This document shows positions 25,401 to 33,873 of a DNA stretch of 38,191 bases, piece by piece (within the stretch, counting starts at the first letter, position 1; each line of letters begins with the position of its first letter). Position numbers and translations under genes: made by a program. The notes beneath the pieces are model-generated. The model was not told where the DNA came from and did no database searches. It saw only the letters and a list, made by a program, of their open reading frames with translations. The DNA comes from Bacteroidia bacterium (GTDB lineage Bacteria; Bacteroidota; Bacteroidia; Bacteroidales; CAJPTX01), in the NCBI GenBank assembly GCA_905373475.1, contig CAJPTC010000027.1, positions 1-38,191 on the forward strand, given 5' to 3'.

Positions 25401-26366
25401 TCAGAATTCCCCCCTCCAACAGCGACCTTGCCATGTATTGCGCGCAAGGAGCATCTTCTCAAAACGACGTAGTATCTCATCGTTGCGAATTAACCCCCAA
25501 TTAGGGGCAAGTAGGTACTTCGGAGGCGCCTCGGCACATATCCGTTCTATGGCTACATCAGGGCGCAAGTGCTCTACTATGGGGACTAAGAACTCAAGGT
25601 AGTCATCCAACCCAAAAAGTTGAAATGCTTCGGGGGTATGTTGCCACGCTTCGGCAAGATCCGCTCCGCGTAATATTTGAAGCTGGTGGAACTTGAGAGT
25701 CTGTATATCTAGCCCCGCCGCCCAATGCAACGTTTGTAACATCATTTCAGGCGTTTCGTCTGGCAACCCCCAAATAAGGTGCAATCCTAGCGGAATTCCT
25801 GCACTGCGCAATACATGTACAGCCTCCTCGGTAGAACGCGCGTTATGCCCCCTACGGATGCGCTCTAGAGTAATGTCGTGACTACTCTCCGCACCGAGCT
25901 CTACGAAAAGATACGTGCGCTGTGCCAACTCAGAAAGATAATTCACTACCGACTCGGGTAAACAATCAGGACGAGTGGCGATTATTATGCCCGATACGCC
26001 GTCGCATTGCAAGGCTTCTTCAAAAAGTGCACGCAACTTATCTACACCCGCATAAGTATTGGTATACGCCTGAAAATAGGCCAAATAGCGGTTGGCACGC
26101 CTATACCGATTGGCATGAAAGGTTATTCCCTCTTGCAACTGTTGCCGTATCGTTTTGGAAGGTGTGCAATAGGAAGGGTTGAAGGCATTGTTGTTGCAGT
26201 AGGTGCACCCGCCTGCCAAACGCCCCTGCGTTCTATGCGGACAACTTAACCCCGCATCTACTGCCAACTTCTGCACTCGTTCACCAAAGTGATTTTGAAT
26301 ATAACGGGTGTAGGTATAAAGAGGACGCGCATCGCCCCAAACATGCACGTTTTCCGTCGCAGGCAT
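25401..26366 (-). CDS. Radical SAM protein, YhcC/TIGR01212 family
   Basis: A radical SAM enzyme of the YhcC/YtqA type. The 321 residues have the cluster motif CPHRTQGRLAGGCTYC, i.e. C-x11-C-x2-C, the family's wider spacing. Further conserved stretches are FQAYTNTYAGVDKLRALFEEAL, IATRPDCLPESVV, VELGAESSHDITLERIRRGHN and HLIWGLPDETPEMM. The reaction is not securely known to me; a role in tRNA modification has been suggested for relatives. ATG 26366 sits 5 bases after the stop of the PorE-like gene; a further ATG at 26393 would overlap it by 22 bases. It is the last gene of the purS-led run. Confidence 0.9.
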   Translation of the reverse strand: MPATENVHVWGDARPLYTYTRYIQNHFGERVQKLAVDAGLSCPHRTQGRLAGGCTYCNNNAFNPSYCTPSKTIRQQLQEGITFHANRYRRANRYLAYFQAYTNTYAGVDKLRALFEEALQCDGVSGIIIATRPDCLPESVVNYLSELAQRTYLFVELGAESSHDITLERIRRGHNARSTEEAVHVLRSAGIPLGLHLIWGLPDETPEMMLQTLHWAAGLDIQTLKFHQLQILRGADLAEAWQHTPEAFQLFGLDDYLEFLVPIVEHLRPDVAIERICAEAPPKYLLAPNWGLIRNDEILRRFEKMLLARNTWQGRCWRGEF

Positions 26367-26371
26367 CGTGC

Positions 26372-28297
26372 TTAGAGTGCCACAATGCGACATTCAGTCC
26401 GCCGATTAGCAGCACGCCCCTCCTCCGTATCATTGGATTGCGCGGGCAAACTCTCGCCAAACCCTTTGCGGGTGATGCGCGTTGGCGCTATGCCTTTCTC
26501 TATCAGATATTGCGCCACACTATTCGCACGCCGCTCCGAGAGTTGCTGATTGTAAGCAGCCTCCCCCTGATTGTCTGTGTGTCCCTCTATCTGGATACGC
26601 ATATTTGGGCGATCGGTCATAACCTTGCACCACCTATCAAGCTCGAGGTAAGAAGTGGGGTTGAGCACATCCGAATCCGTATCAAAAAATACATTACGCA
26701 GCGTAAGCGTCACGCCAGTTTTTAGCGGCATGAGCCCTATCGTTTGCCGAAATGGAGCACTGGCACTATGCAGCCCGACAAAGTCAAAATGCAAAGAATG
26801 GTCAAAATAACCGTCTCGACTCGCAAAGAGGGCATACTGTCGTCCCATAGGTAAGCAAACGAGGAAATGCCCCATAGCATCCGATTCCCCGTGCATTACA
26901 ACCTCGCCCGAGGAAAGATCTATCAGTTGGTAATGTGCTATGAGCGGTCGTCCGTTAGAAGCGTCTTGTACCGTACCTCGTAGATAAGAAACTGGGCTCG
27001 GGCGTAGCGTATCGGGCAAGGGGAAAGTATAAATATCCATACCCTGACGTTCGTTGCGCGACGAGGCGTAGTAAGCATTTGCGCCTGATGCGGAAATAAC
27101 TAACCCCATGTCCGTTGCAGGCGTGTTTATGGGGTAACCGAGATTGACAGGAGTACTCCACGTAGAATCTTGCTGCAAAGTTGTTTTGAAAAGATCGAGA
27201 TCGCCCAGTCCTGGATGCCCATTGCTGGAAAAGTAAAGTGTCTTATTGTCAAAATGAATGAAAGGCGATTGCTCCTCCCAAGGGGTATTAACTGTTTCTC
27301 CGAGATTGTGCACACCCACCCACTCTCCTTTTTCGTTTTTCGTAGCACACCAAACGTCGTACCCACCATAGCCACCAGGGCGGTTACTGGTAAAGTAGAG
27401 CGTACGCCCATCGGGCGAAATACTGGGCTGCTTGGTACTTACATTGGGCAGATTGATGAGTGCAGGGAGTGCTATCGGCTTTCCCCATTTACCATCTTCA
27501 CCCAAATCGGAGTATAAAATCTTGCACGGACCGTTACAAAACGTGTAATACATACGTTGTCCGTCGGCCGAAAGCGACTGTGCCCCCTCATTATAGACCG
27601 AAGAAACTGGCTTCCCTATATCTTGCGCCTCTTGCCAAACACTATCAATTGCAGAGCGATGCGACAAGTACAAATCTTCTTGCATAGCTTCGCGGCACCC
27701 ATGCTCAAGGGTCGGAAGTAAGCGTGTAACAGATAGGGTCTGTTCGTCCGCGCTAATAGAAGGAAAGTATTCGTCGTAGCGTGTATTTACGGTACTGGGG
27801 AGCGGTTGTGGTGCAATGGTTAAGGGGTGTGCAATTGCCCAAAGCGAGAAGCGACAACTCTTTTGAATCTGCGTTGCACTAAAAAATGCCTTATCGTTTT
27901 TGTCTATTTTCAATAGGTAACGTTCTGCCAATAAGGCTCCTTCTGCATAGCGCTGCGAGTAAAATGCGACTCGTGCCGCATCTAGCTGAGCACGAGGGTA
28001 GAATGTACTATCAAGTGCCAGTGCGCGCATATTTTCTTGATAAGCCTCCTCAAATTGTTGCAAAGCCTCATAAATTTGCGCAGAGAGGAGATAGGCTTCT
28101 ATAAATTTCGCTTTACGTCGCTTAACTTTCTCTAGAGTGTTGAGTGCTTGCGCATAATACTGGTAGTGGTATTCGGAAACAGCCTTTTCGTAAAGCTCTA
28201 TGGCTTTTTTATCCTGCACCGAATAGCGGCGTGTGGGCTGAGCCAGCAAAAACATCGGGAAGAGAAAACAAAGCAATAGTATAACACTGGCTCTCAT
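26372..28297 (-). CDS. PorE-like TPR / PD40 propeller / OmpA envelope protein (copy 2)
   Basis: A 641-residue exported protein with the same architecture as the one at 5015-7039. It has a signal peptide ending near LLA-Q (residues 18-20), TPR-like helices (about 30-130), PD40 repeats such as LYFTSNRPGGYGGYDVW and LYFSSNGHPGLGDLDLF (about 175-430), a carboxypeptidase-regulatory-like domain with YLRGTVQDASNGRPLIAHYQ (about 437-515), and an OmpA domain with FFDTDSDVL and EGHTDNQGEAAYNQQLSERRA. It has no lipobox Cys. It may be a second PorE-like anchor or a sibling with another job; identity between the copies was judged by eye only in the motifs. The lipoprotein gene is 67 bases upstream. Confidence 0.85.
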   Translation of the reverse strand: MRASVILLLCFLFPMFLLAQPTRRYSVQDKKAIELYEKAVSEYHYQYYAQALNTLEKVKRRKAKFIEAYLLSAQIYEALQQFEEAYQENMRALALDSTFYPRAQLDAARVAFYSQRYAEGALLAERYLLKIDKNDKAFFSATQIQKSCRFSLWAIAHPLTIAPQPLPSTVNTRYDEYFPSISADEQTLSVTRLLPTLEHGCREAMQEDLYLSHRSAIDSVWQEAQDIGKPVSSVYNEGAQSLSADGQRMYYTFCNGPCKILYSDLGEDGKWGKPIALPALINLPNVSTKQPSISPDGRTLYFTSNRPGGYGGYDVWCATKNEKGEWVGVHNLGETVNTPWEEQSPFIHFDNKTLYFSSNGHPGLGDLDLFKTTLQQDSTWSTPVNLGYPINTPATDMGLVISASGANAYYASSRNERQGMDIYTFPLPDTLRPSPVSYLRGTVQDASNGRPLIAHYQLIDLSSGEVVMHGESDAMGHFLVCLPMGRQYALFASRDGYFDHSLHFDFVGLHSASAPFRQTIGLMPLKTGVTLTLRNVFFDTDSDVLNPTSYLELDRWCKVMTDRPNMRIQIEGHTDNQGEAAYNQQLSERRANSVAQYLIEKGIAPTRITRKGFGESLPAQSNDTEEGRAANRRTECRIVAL

Positions 28298-28364
28298 AGA
28301 TCTTACCTTCCCTTATTTTGAATGTGGCTGGTATTGCCCCTCCAACAGAACGTCGGAGATTGGT

Positions 28365-28916
28365 TTACGGAATGCGTTTCCGTCCCAAGACTTGGAAACG
28401 GTCTATCACGCCATCCTTGAAATAGAAATCTACCTCGTACGGATTCGCTTCTCGTACTAAACGCAGAGTATCTCCCGCAAAATCGGGAAGCCCTTCAATG
28501 CGAGCACGAAGTGAGTCTAGAGGCATCCCAACGCGAATTTTACCGATAAGCGGATAGGAAGGAGTGCCTATGGTCGCCGCCATAAAACGTTCTTGTCCCT
28601 TCGCGCTTCTATAGAGAATTATCTTGCTCTCGTTGGGTAAATCGAACTGATACAGAGTATCTTGCTCGGCTCTAAGACGCGATGGTTGGAACAACATGCG
28701 AGTGGGACGCACCGTAGGTAGTTCCCGCTGAAAATCGGCAAGTGACATACCGTGCTCAAAAGGGAGCGTCAGAAAAAAATCCAGAGAGAGTTTACCCTTC
28801 GTTACATAGTCGGTGGTTTCGCGTATTAGGCGAAAAGTACGACATCCTGCCATAAGCAATGCAAGTACCAATGCTATAGCTATTAGCCCCTTCGTGGTAT
28901 TGAACTTTAGGCGCAT
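28365..28916 (-). CDS. Lipoprotein with two BamE-like repeats
   Basis: A 183-residue predicted lipoprotein: a hydrophobic signal (10-24) ends in MAGC, so C25 would be lipidated. The mature part seems to contain two similar beta-type units, FEHGMSLADFQRELPT...IILYRS and IRVGMPLDSLRARIEG...DFYFKDGVIDRFQVLG, each starting with a GM[SP]L[AD]xL/F turn. Such units recall the SmpA/BamE fold of outer-membrane assembly, but this is pattern resemblance only. It lies 4 bases after the acyltransferase and just before the PorE-like gene, so an envelope role is plausible. Confidence 0.7.
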   Translation of the reverse strand: MRLKFNTTKGLIAIALVLALLMAGCRTFRLIRETTDYVTKGKLSLDFFLTLPFEHGMSLADFQRELPTVRPTRMLFQPSRLRAEQDTLYQFDLPNESKIILYRSAKGQERFMAATIGTPSYPLIGKIRVGMPLDSLRARIEGLPDFAGDTLRLVREANPYEVDFYFKDGVIDRFQVLGRKRIP

Positions 28917-28920
28917 TTTC

Positions 28921-29754
28921 TTAAAGTTTTAGCTGGTAAACGCGGTTACGCAGCTCTTCTGCAATCTCTTTCCGCGACTTCCCAAGTGCAGTTAAATCTT
29001 CGGGCAAAATGGGAGTGCCTATCCGTAATTCCAGATGTGCCCCACGCTGTCGGTACATCTCATCAACCAGATAGAGCATCTCTATATTCGCGCCAATGTG
29101 CAACCATTTACGCGCAAGCGCCAAATTGTAAAAGAAATTGGAATTCCGTCCCCCGAAATGTATGGGTACTACCGTACGATGATATTCGAGCGCCTTCCCC
29201 ACAAAATTCGGCTTCCACTCAAGGTCGCGAATACCATGCCACCCTCTTCGCGAGCACAGCCCTGCGGGGAAATAGAGAATCTGCGCACTACCTGCATACG
29301 CCTCATTTAAGCGTTTGGCAGCATCTTGCGACTGACTTCCGTGCTTGTTTATGGGCAGAAATATGTCGCGGAACTGGGGCAATATCATCAGGAGGTCGTT
29401 TACGGGAAAATAGACTCTCCCGAGAGCTTGACCAATCGCATCAATGAGCACAACACCATCCAGCCCCCCTAAAGGGTGGTTGGAAACAAAAAGATAGCGC
29501 TCGTCAGGTTGAAGCCGCTCAAGCCCGTGTGTAATATAGTGAACCTCGAACTCCTGTAAAATATGCCGCGCAAATGCTTGACCGTCCAACCCTTTTCCTG
29601 CGCGCAGCGTTGCATTAACTTCTGGCACATGCAATATACGCGTCAGGTAGCGATAGACAAACTGAGGCAGTCTTCGTGCCAAGCGGGCATTTTTCTCCTC
29701 TAGGAGGCGACGTATGTCGACACTGCCATCTATCAGACACTGCTCGACACTCAT
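28921..29754 (-). CDS. Lysophospholipid acyltransferase-family protein (PlsC-like)
   Basis: Transfers an acyl chain to a hydroxyl of a lipid acceptor at the inner membrane. It has 277 residues. The catalytic motif is SNHPLGGLDG (H93, D99), a variant of the HX4D box with one extra residue, as in the hemolysin-linked LPLAT branch. The later block FPAGLCSRRG replaces FPEG. PVNDLLMILPQFRDIFLPI is typical of the branch. The substrate could be lysophosphatidic acid or an aminolipid such as ornithine or glycine lipid, where similar O-acyltransferases act in Bacteroidota; the matching N-acyltransferase gene is not here. It begins 12 bases after purS. Confidence 0.8.
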   Translation of the reverse strand: MSVEQCLIDGSVDIRRLLEEKNARLARRLPQFVYRYLTRILHVPEVNATLRAGKGLDGQAFARHILQEFEVHYITHGLERLQPDERYLFVSNHPLGGLDGVVLIDAIGQALGRVYFPVNDLLMILPQFRDIFLPINKHGSQSQDAAKRLNEAYAGSAQILYFPAGLCSRRGWHGIRDLEWKPNFVGKALEYHRTVVPIHFGGRNSNFFYNLALARKWLHIGANIEMLYLVDEMYRQRGAHLELRIGTPILPEDLTALGKSRKEIAEELRNRVYQLKL

Positions 29755-29766
29755 CGGTAAAACGGG

Positions 29767-30021
29767 CTACTGGAGGGGCTGTATCGAGTACTCGAAGCTC
29801 TCCATAACGGGGTTAGAAAGGAGACGCGAAGAGAGCTCGCCTGCAATTTGACTTGCTTCGCCTTCGCTCTTTGCTTCTACCACTAGCACAATGTGTTTCC
29901 CCATGCGCACATCTTGTACCCCCGCATATTCCATCTGGTGGATAGTACCCAAAACGGCCTTCCCTTGCGGATCAAGCAAGGCGCGCTGTGGCATTACGTT
30001 AATCTGTACCTCGAATTTCAT
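29767..30021 (-). CDS. purS: Phosphoribosylformylglycinamidine synthase subunit PurS
   Basis: A small subunit of the three-part FGAM synthase (PurS/PurQ/PurL), the fourth step of purine synthesis. The 84 residues fit PurS (80-85). The signatures are LDPQGKAV, VQDVRMGKHI and LLSNPVMESFEYSI, close to Bacillus PurS. A longer frame reaching to 30243 exists, but its extra N-terminus looks random; ATG 30021 starts with MKFEVQINV as expected. No purQ or purL is adjacent, so PurS heads an unrelated envelope operon. Many Bacteroidota use a single large PurL instead, so a PurS implies the split enzyme or a relic. Confidence 0.9.
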   Translation of the reverse strand: MKFEVQINVMPQRALLDPQGKAVLGTIHQMEYAGVQDVRMGKHIVLVVEAKSEGEASQIAGELSSRLLSNPVMESFEYSIQPLQ

Positions 30022-30050
30022 CACCTCGTAATCTCTTGTAGTTTCCTCCC

Positions 30051-30058
30051 CAAAAGTA
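30051..30058 (-). promoter_or_regulatory. -7 element upstream of purS
   Basis: TACTTTTG on the minus strand matches TAnnTTTG, 30 bases before the purS start. At -33 only TTT is found. The divergent nrfH gene starts at 30233; the shared gap holds no clear dyad. Confidence 0.45.
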
Positions 30059-30232
30059 CCTAAAAAAATAGAACCTAAATGGCGTGATACAACTCCCCAC
30101 GCTCTTGTTCTTTGGCTTGATGCTCTCGGCATTCCACTTAGAAAGATTACAAAATAGCAGATGAAGCGAACTTTGTAAGCTAAACTGCGTAACTTTATGT
30201 GAAGAATGCGTGGTGGAAATATACGAGGGGCA

Positions 30233-30832
30233 ATGGCAAGCAAAAAAGTAACGGAATTCGTACAGGCAGTCCTGTCTAGCTATCGTGCTAAACTGGTGGC
30301 TATTGCACTTGCTGGCGCATTTGTAGGGCTTGTTGCCTACCTTTTCTATGCTTCGCGAGCCTATAGCTATCTCTCAGACGATCCGAGCGTCTGCATCAAC
30401 TGCCATGTTATGACGCCCTACTACGCCACTTGGCAGCACAGCTCGCACCAGAATGTGGCAACCTGCAACGACTGTCACGTACCGCACAACAACATTTTCA
30501 ACAAGTACTTCTTTAAGGCAAAAGACGGGCTGCGGCACTCGTATGTATTCACTATGCGCAATGAGCCGATGGCCATGAAAGCCATTGCAGAGAGCCAGCA
30601 CGTCATCTACGACAATTGTGTGCGATGCCATTCGCAGCTCAACCAAGAGTTCGTAAAAACGGGTAGAATGACACACGCCGCTCTAGATCTTGGGACAGAT
30701 AAACCTTGCTGGGAGTGTCACCGCGACGTTCCTCACGGGGGCGTAAACGGGTTAGCCTCTACGCCCAATGCTTTAGTGCCCTACCCCAAATCGCCCGTGC
30801 CCCAATGGCTGAAGGATTTGATGAAAAAATAG
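30233..30832 (+). CDS. nrfH: Cytochrome c nitrite reductase membrane subunit NrfH
   Basis: A quinol-oxidising tetrahaem cytochrome that passes electrons to NrfA. It has 199 residues. An N-terminal membrane segment (about 20-42) is followed by four CxxCH motifs: C54-H58 (CINCH), C78-H82 (CNDCH), C129-H133 (CVRCH) and C159-H163 (CWECH). M60 directly after the first motif (CINCHVM) is the unusual haem ligand position of the NapC/NirT/NrfH family. ATG 30233 is preferred (GAGGGG upstream) over 30206. It begins the nrfHA-ResB-CcsA run, divergent from purS. Weak -7-like elements (GAACTTTG at 30168-30175) lie upstream, each with a mismatch. Confidence 0.95.
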   Translation: MASKKVTEFVQAVLSSYRAKLVAIALAGAFVGLVAYLFYASRAYSYLSDDPSVCINCHVMTPYYATWQHSSHQNVATCNDCHVPHNNIFNKYFFKAKDGLRHSYVFTMRNEPMAMKAIAESQHVIYDNCVRCHSQLNQEFVKTGRMTHAALDLGTDKPCWECHRDVPHGGVNGLASTPNALVPYPKSPVPQWLKDLMKK

Positions 30833-30888
30833 TGCTGAGAACACTTACGAAATGTGTATACAAACAATTTGAAGCGGGAGAGAATATC

Positions 30889-32370
30889 ATGACCGAACAT
30901 AGAAAACTTAAAAGCTGGCAGGGGTGGCTACTCTTTTCCGCCTGCATGATCGTTGTCTTCTGCCTAGGCTTACTCGCGGCCTCAGTGACCGAACGCAGAG
31001 CAGAGATTCAGTCCATTTTTGCCAACAAAAAAGTAGAGCTTGCACCTGGCGAAGCGCGGAATGCCCTCTTCGAGCAAAACTATCCACGCGAATATCAAAC
31101 GTGGCTGCAAACTGCCGATACCTCTTTTGCCTCGGAATTCAACGGCAACAAGAAAGCCGACGTCCTCGCTATGCGCCCCGAGATGGTCGTCTTGTGGGCA
31201 GGCTATGCCTTTTCTCGCGACTATACAGCGCCCCGTGGGCACTTACATGCTATTGAGGATATGCTGGAAACGCTGCGTGTAGGAGCGCCAGGCGTGGGCG
31301 ATAATAAAGACCTACAGCCCGCCACTTGCTGGACTTGTAAGAGCCCCGATGTACCCCGTATGATGAAGCAGATGGGGATCGCCGAGTTCTACAAATCTAA
31401 ATGGAGCGACTTAGGGGCAGAGATAGTCAACCCTATCGGGTGTGCCGACTGCCACGATGCCGAGACTATGGATCTACACATATCGCGTCCTGCACTTATA
31501 GAAGCTTTTGAGCGTCGAGGTCTAGATATTACCAAAGCAACGCACCAAGAGATGCGCTCGCTGGTTTGTGCCCAATGTCACGTAGAATACTACTTCAAGG
31601 GAGACGGAAAGTACCTAACTTTCCCATGGGATAAGGGAATGACCATGGAGGACGCCGAACGATACTACGACGAATCCAACTACTACGACTACATCCATGC
31701 ATTGAGCCGCACACCGATTCTCAAGGCACAACATCCCGATTTTGAAATAGCACAGCAAGGTATACATGCCCAACGCGGCGTAGCGTGTGCCGACTGTCAC
31801 ATGCCTTACATGAGCCAAGGGGGGATAAAATTTAGCGATCACCACATACAAAGCCCGCTTGCTTACATAGACCGCACTTGCCAAGTTTGTCACCGCGAAA
31901 GCGAAGAGACACTCCGCCAAAATGTATATGACAGACAGCGAAAAGCAAACGAAATAAGAAACAAGCTCGAAAAGGAACTGGCAACAGCCCACATCGAAGC
32001 AAAGTTTGCTTGGGATAAGGGGGCTTCGGAAAAGGAAATGGAATCAGTGCTTAAGTACATTCGGCAATCGCAGTGGCGCTGGGACTACGGCGTAGCATCG
32101 CACGGTGCTTCATTCCACGCTCCACAAGAAATTACACGCATTCTTTCGCTAGGGCTCGAACGAGCTATGCAAGCGCGCCTCGAAATTGCAAAGGTGCTAG
32201 CCTCACACGGCTTTACGGGAAACGTACCCATGCCCGATATTTCTACAAAGGCGAAAGCACAAGAATACATTGGGCTGGATATGCCAAAACTCAATAAGGA
32301 CAAGGCCGAGTTTATGGCTACCGTGGTTCCCAAATGGTTGGAAGAAGCGAAAAAGAACAACAAGATTTAG
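30889..32370 (+). CDS. nrfA: Pentahaem cytochrome c nitrite reductase NrfA
   Basis: Reduces nitrite to ammonium with six electrons in the periplasm. It has 493 residues. An N-terminal hydrophobic segment (about 12-31) is a signal or anchor. The active-site haem has the special CWTCK motif (C147-K151) and four others are CxxCH at 185-189, 227-231, 300-304 and 331-335. Further catalytic parts are R200 in SRPAL, Y234 after CHVEY, and H293 in QGIHAQRG. A longer frame starting at 30706 overlaps nrfH; ATG 30889, 56 bases after the nrfH stop, is preferred. A hairpin follows the gene at 32507-32530. Confidence 0.97.
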   Translation: MTEHRKLKSWQGWLLFSACMIVVFCLGLLAASVTERRAEIQSIFANKKVELAPGEARNALFEQNYPREYQTWLQTADTSFASEFNGNKKADVLAMRPEMVVLWAGYAFSRDYTAPRGHLHAIEDMLETLRVGAPGVGDNKDLQPATCWTCKSPDVPRMMKQMGIAEFYKSKWSDLGAEIVNPIGCADCHDAETMDLHISRPALIEAFERRGLDITKATHQEMRSLVCAQCHVEYYFKGDGKYLTFPWDKGMTMEDAERYYDESNYYDYIHALSRTPILKAQHPDFEIAQQGIHAQRGVACADCHMPYMSQGGIKFSDHHIQSPLAYIDRTCQVCHRESEETLRQNVYDRQRKANEIRNKLEKELATAHIEAKFAWDKGASEKEMESVLKYIRQSQWRWDYGVASHGASFHAPQEITRILSLGLERAMQARLEIAKVLASHGFTGNVPMPDISTKAKAQEYIGLDMPKLNKDKAEFMATVVPKWLEEAKKNNKI

Positions 32371-32408
32371 TTCCCAGCTTCTTGGGTGTTGCAAAACAGA
32401 CCGAAACC

Positions 32409-32450
32409 GAATTGCTCAAGCAACACTGCTGCGTGTGCGTATAGTGCCAC
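32409..32450 (+). repeat. Dispersed intergenic repeat, copy C
   Basis: ATTGCTCAAGCAACACTGCT then GCGTGTGCGTATAGTGCCA resembles copies A and B (CTCAAGCAACA and GCAGTTTGCGTATwATGACA), with several substitutions. It lies 39 bases after the nrfA stop. Confidence 0.45.
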
Positions 32451-32506
32451 ACCACCAACTTCTTCAGACGTAGACTTCCGCTAATAAAACACAGTATCCG
32501 AATGAG

Positions 32507-32534
32507 TTAGGTGAGGGCAGCCTCACCTAATTCT
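32507..32534 (+). terminator. Hairpin between nrfA and the ResB gene
   Basis: TTAGGTGAGG (32507-32516) and CCTCACCTAA (32521-32530) are exact complements with a GCAG loop, and the stem may extend to 13 bp with one wobble. The downstream bases TTCTTATAAC are only partly T-rich, so it may terminate nrfHA weakly or stabilise its 3' end. Confidence 0.5.
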
Positions 32535-32598
32535 TATAACTCTGGTCTGCCGCGTGCAACAGATTAGTTTCTCATCTCAATACTTACAACAACCTTCT

Positions 32599-33873
32599 AT
32601 GTGGTCACAACCTTGGGGGTATCGTGAGGCATTTGCCATCCCCAGCGGTCTTCTCATTCTAGGCATCGTCAGTCACTTCGCGCTAGGAGTAATACCAGAC
32701 TATGCTTTCTCTTACCCACAAAATCTGATTGGCGGGCTACTTCTTACGGCTCTTTCCGTTGCCGTGGCACTATTGGCCAAGCGGTATGCTACTGCTCGTT
32801 TTTTCTGTTCCTATAAAGCCGCCATCGGTAGTATGAGCCTCTGGTGTGCGGTGATCGTTATCATGGGGCTTACCCGCCAAATAGACCCTACACTCATTCA
32901 GGCACACGGCTTACACAGTTTTGTGCATTGGACAGGATGGAGTCATATACTCTCCACCCGATACTTTTTGCTGCTCTACCTATACGCTCTTTTCACATTG
33001 GGCGCTGCCACGCTCCACTACTTACTCTATCGGCGCAAAGAGCGCTCCCACCTACAACTTTTATCCTTTACCCTCAACCACTTAGGGCTTTATATAGCCC
33101 TCTGGGCGGGACTCATTGGTGCGCACCAAATAGAAAAGTTCCAGATGCAGGTGAACAGCGAAGCTGAGTACCCCGAATGGCGCGCAACACGTTCAGGGCG
33201 CTCCGAGCTCATAGAAATGGACTTCGCCATAGGACTCCGAAAATTTGAGATGGAGGAATACCCACCGAAACTAATGCTTATTGATAGTGCAGGACGTGGG
33301 CTTCCGCTAAAACGACCTTGGCAGTATAGTATAGAAACAACGCCCGCTACAACGCAATACGCCGATTGGCAATTCTCCGTACTCGAGCACCTACCTTTCG
33401 GAGCACCCGTAGTCTCAAAGGACTCGATACATTTTGTGCAATACGGAACAAAAGGTGCCGCACACGGTGTGAAAATACACGCCCGAAACCTGAAAACAAG
33501 AAAAGAGTGCGAAGGTTGGATAACGGCAGGGAGCTATCTGATACCCCACCGAGGCCTTGAGCTCGATTCGGCCACAACGCTCGTTATGCCGCAACTTGAG
33601 GCTAAACAATATCGTTCAGCGGTATTTGTTATCGCACCAGACGGAACGAAAGAAAAAGCCTCCATTGCGGTAAACCAGCCGCTACGCTTCAAGGGGTGGT
33701 ACATTTACCAACTCAATTACGACCAAGAAAAAGGAAGGTGGAGCAACACCTCGGTTTTTGAACTTGTGCGAGACCCATGGCTACCGCTTGTCTACATTGG
33801 TTTTGCCATGATGCTCCTAGGGGCATTATGCCTCTTCATTATCCCCCAAACGCAAAAAAGAGCTCGGCTATGA
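32599..33873 (+). CDS. System II cytochrome c biogenesis protein, ResB (Ccs1) family
   Basis: Part of the ResB/CcsA haem-attachment complex at the inner membrane. The 424 residues have about five N-terminal membrane segments (13-33, 44-61, 76-92, 121-143, 158-175), a large periplasmic domain (about 180-395) and a final membrane segment (about 400-420). NHLGLYIALWAGLIGA contains a membrane-edge His (H161) of the type seen in the family. ATG 32599 is preferred; a GTG at 32554 would add 15 residues. It overlaps the CcsA gene by 4 bases. The context strongly suggests that it matures NrfHA haems. Confidence 0.88.
   Translation: MWSQPWGYREAFAIPSGLLILGIVSHFALGVIPDYAFSYPQNLIGGLLLTALSVAVALLAKRYATARFFCSYKAAIGSMSLWCAVIVIMGLTRQIDPTLIQAHGLHSFVHWTGWSHILSTRYFLLLYLYALFTLGAATLHYLLYRRKERSHLQLLSFTLNHLGLYIALWAGLIGAHQIEKFQMQVNSEAEYPEWRATRSGRSELIEMDFAIGLRKFEMEEYPPKLMLIDSAGRGLPLKRPWQYSIETTPATTQYADWQFSVLEHLPFGAPVVSKDSIHFVQYGTKGAAHGVKIHARNLKTRKECEGWITAGSYLIPHRGLELDSATTLVMPQLEAKQYRSAVFVIAPDGTKEKASIAVNQPLRFKGWYIYQLNYDQEKGRWSNTSVFELVRDPWLPLVYIGFAMMLLGALCLFIIPQTQKRARL

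Noticed and set aside
30100..30140. FNR/CRP-like half-site TTGAT upstream of nrfH
   Set aside because: Only one half is present and there is no matching ATCAA at the right distance.
30022..30243. N-terminal extension of PurS
   Set aside because: The family starts at MKFEVQINV; the extension contains no recognisable domain and overlaps the nrfH upstream region.
30706..30888. Upstream start for NrfA
   Set aside because: It would overlap nrfH in another frame; the signal/anchor segment begins properly at ATG 30889.
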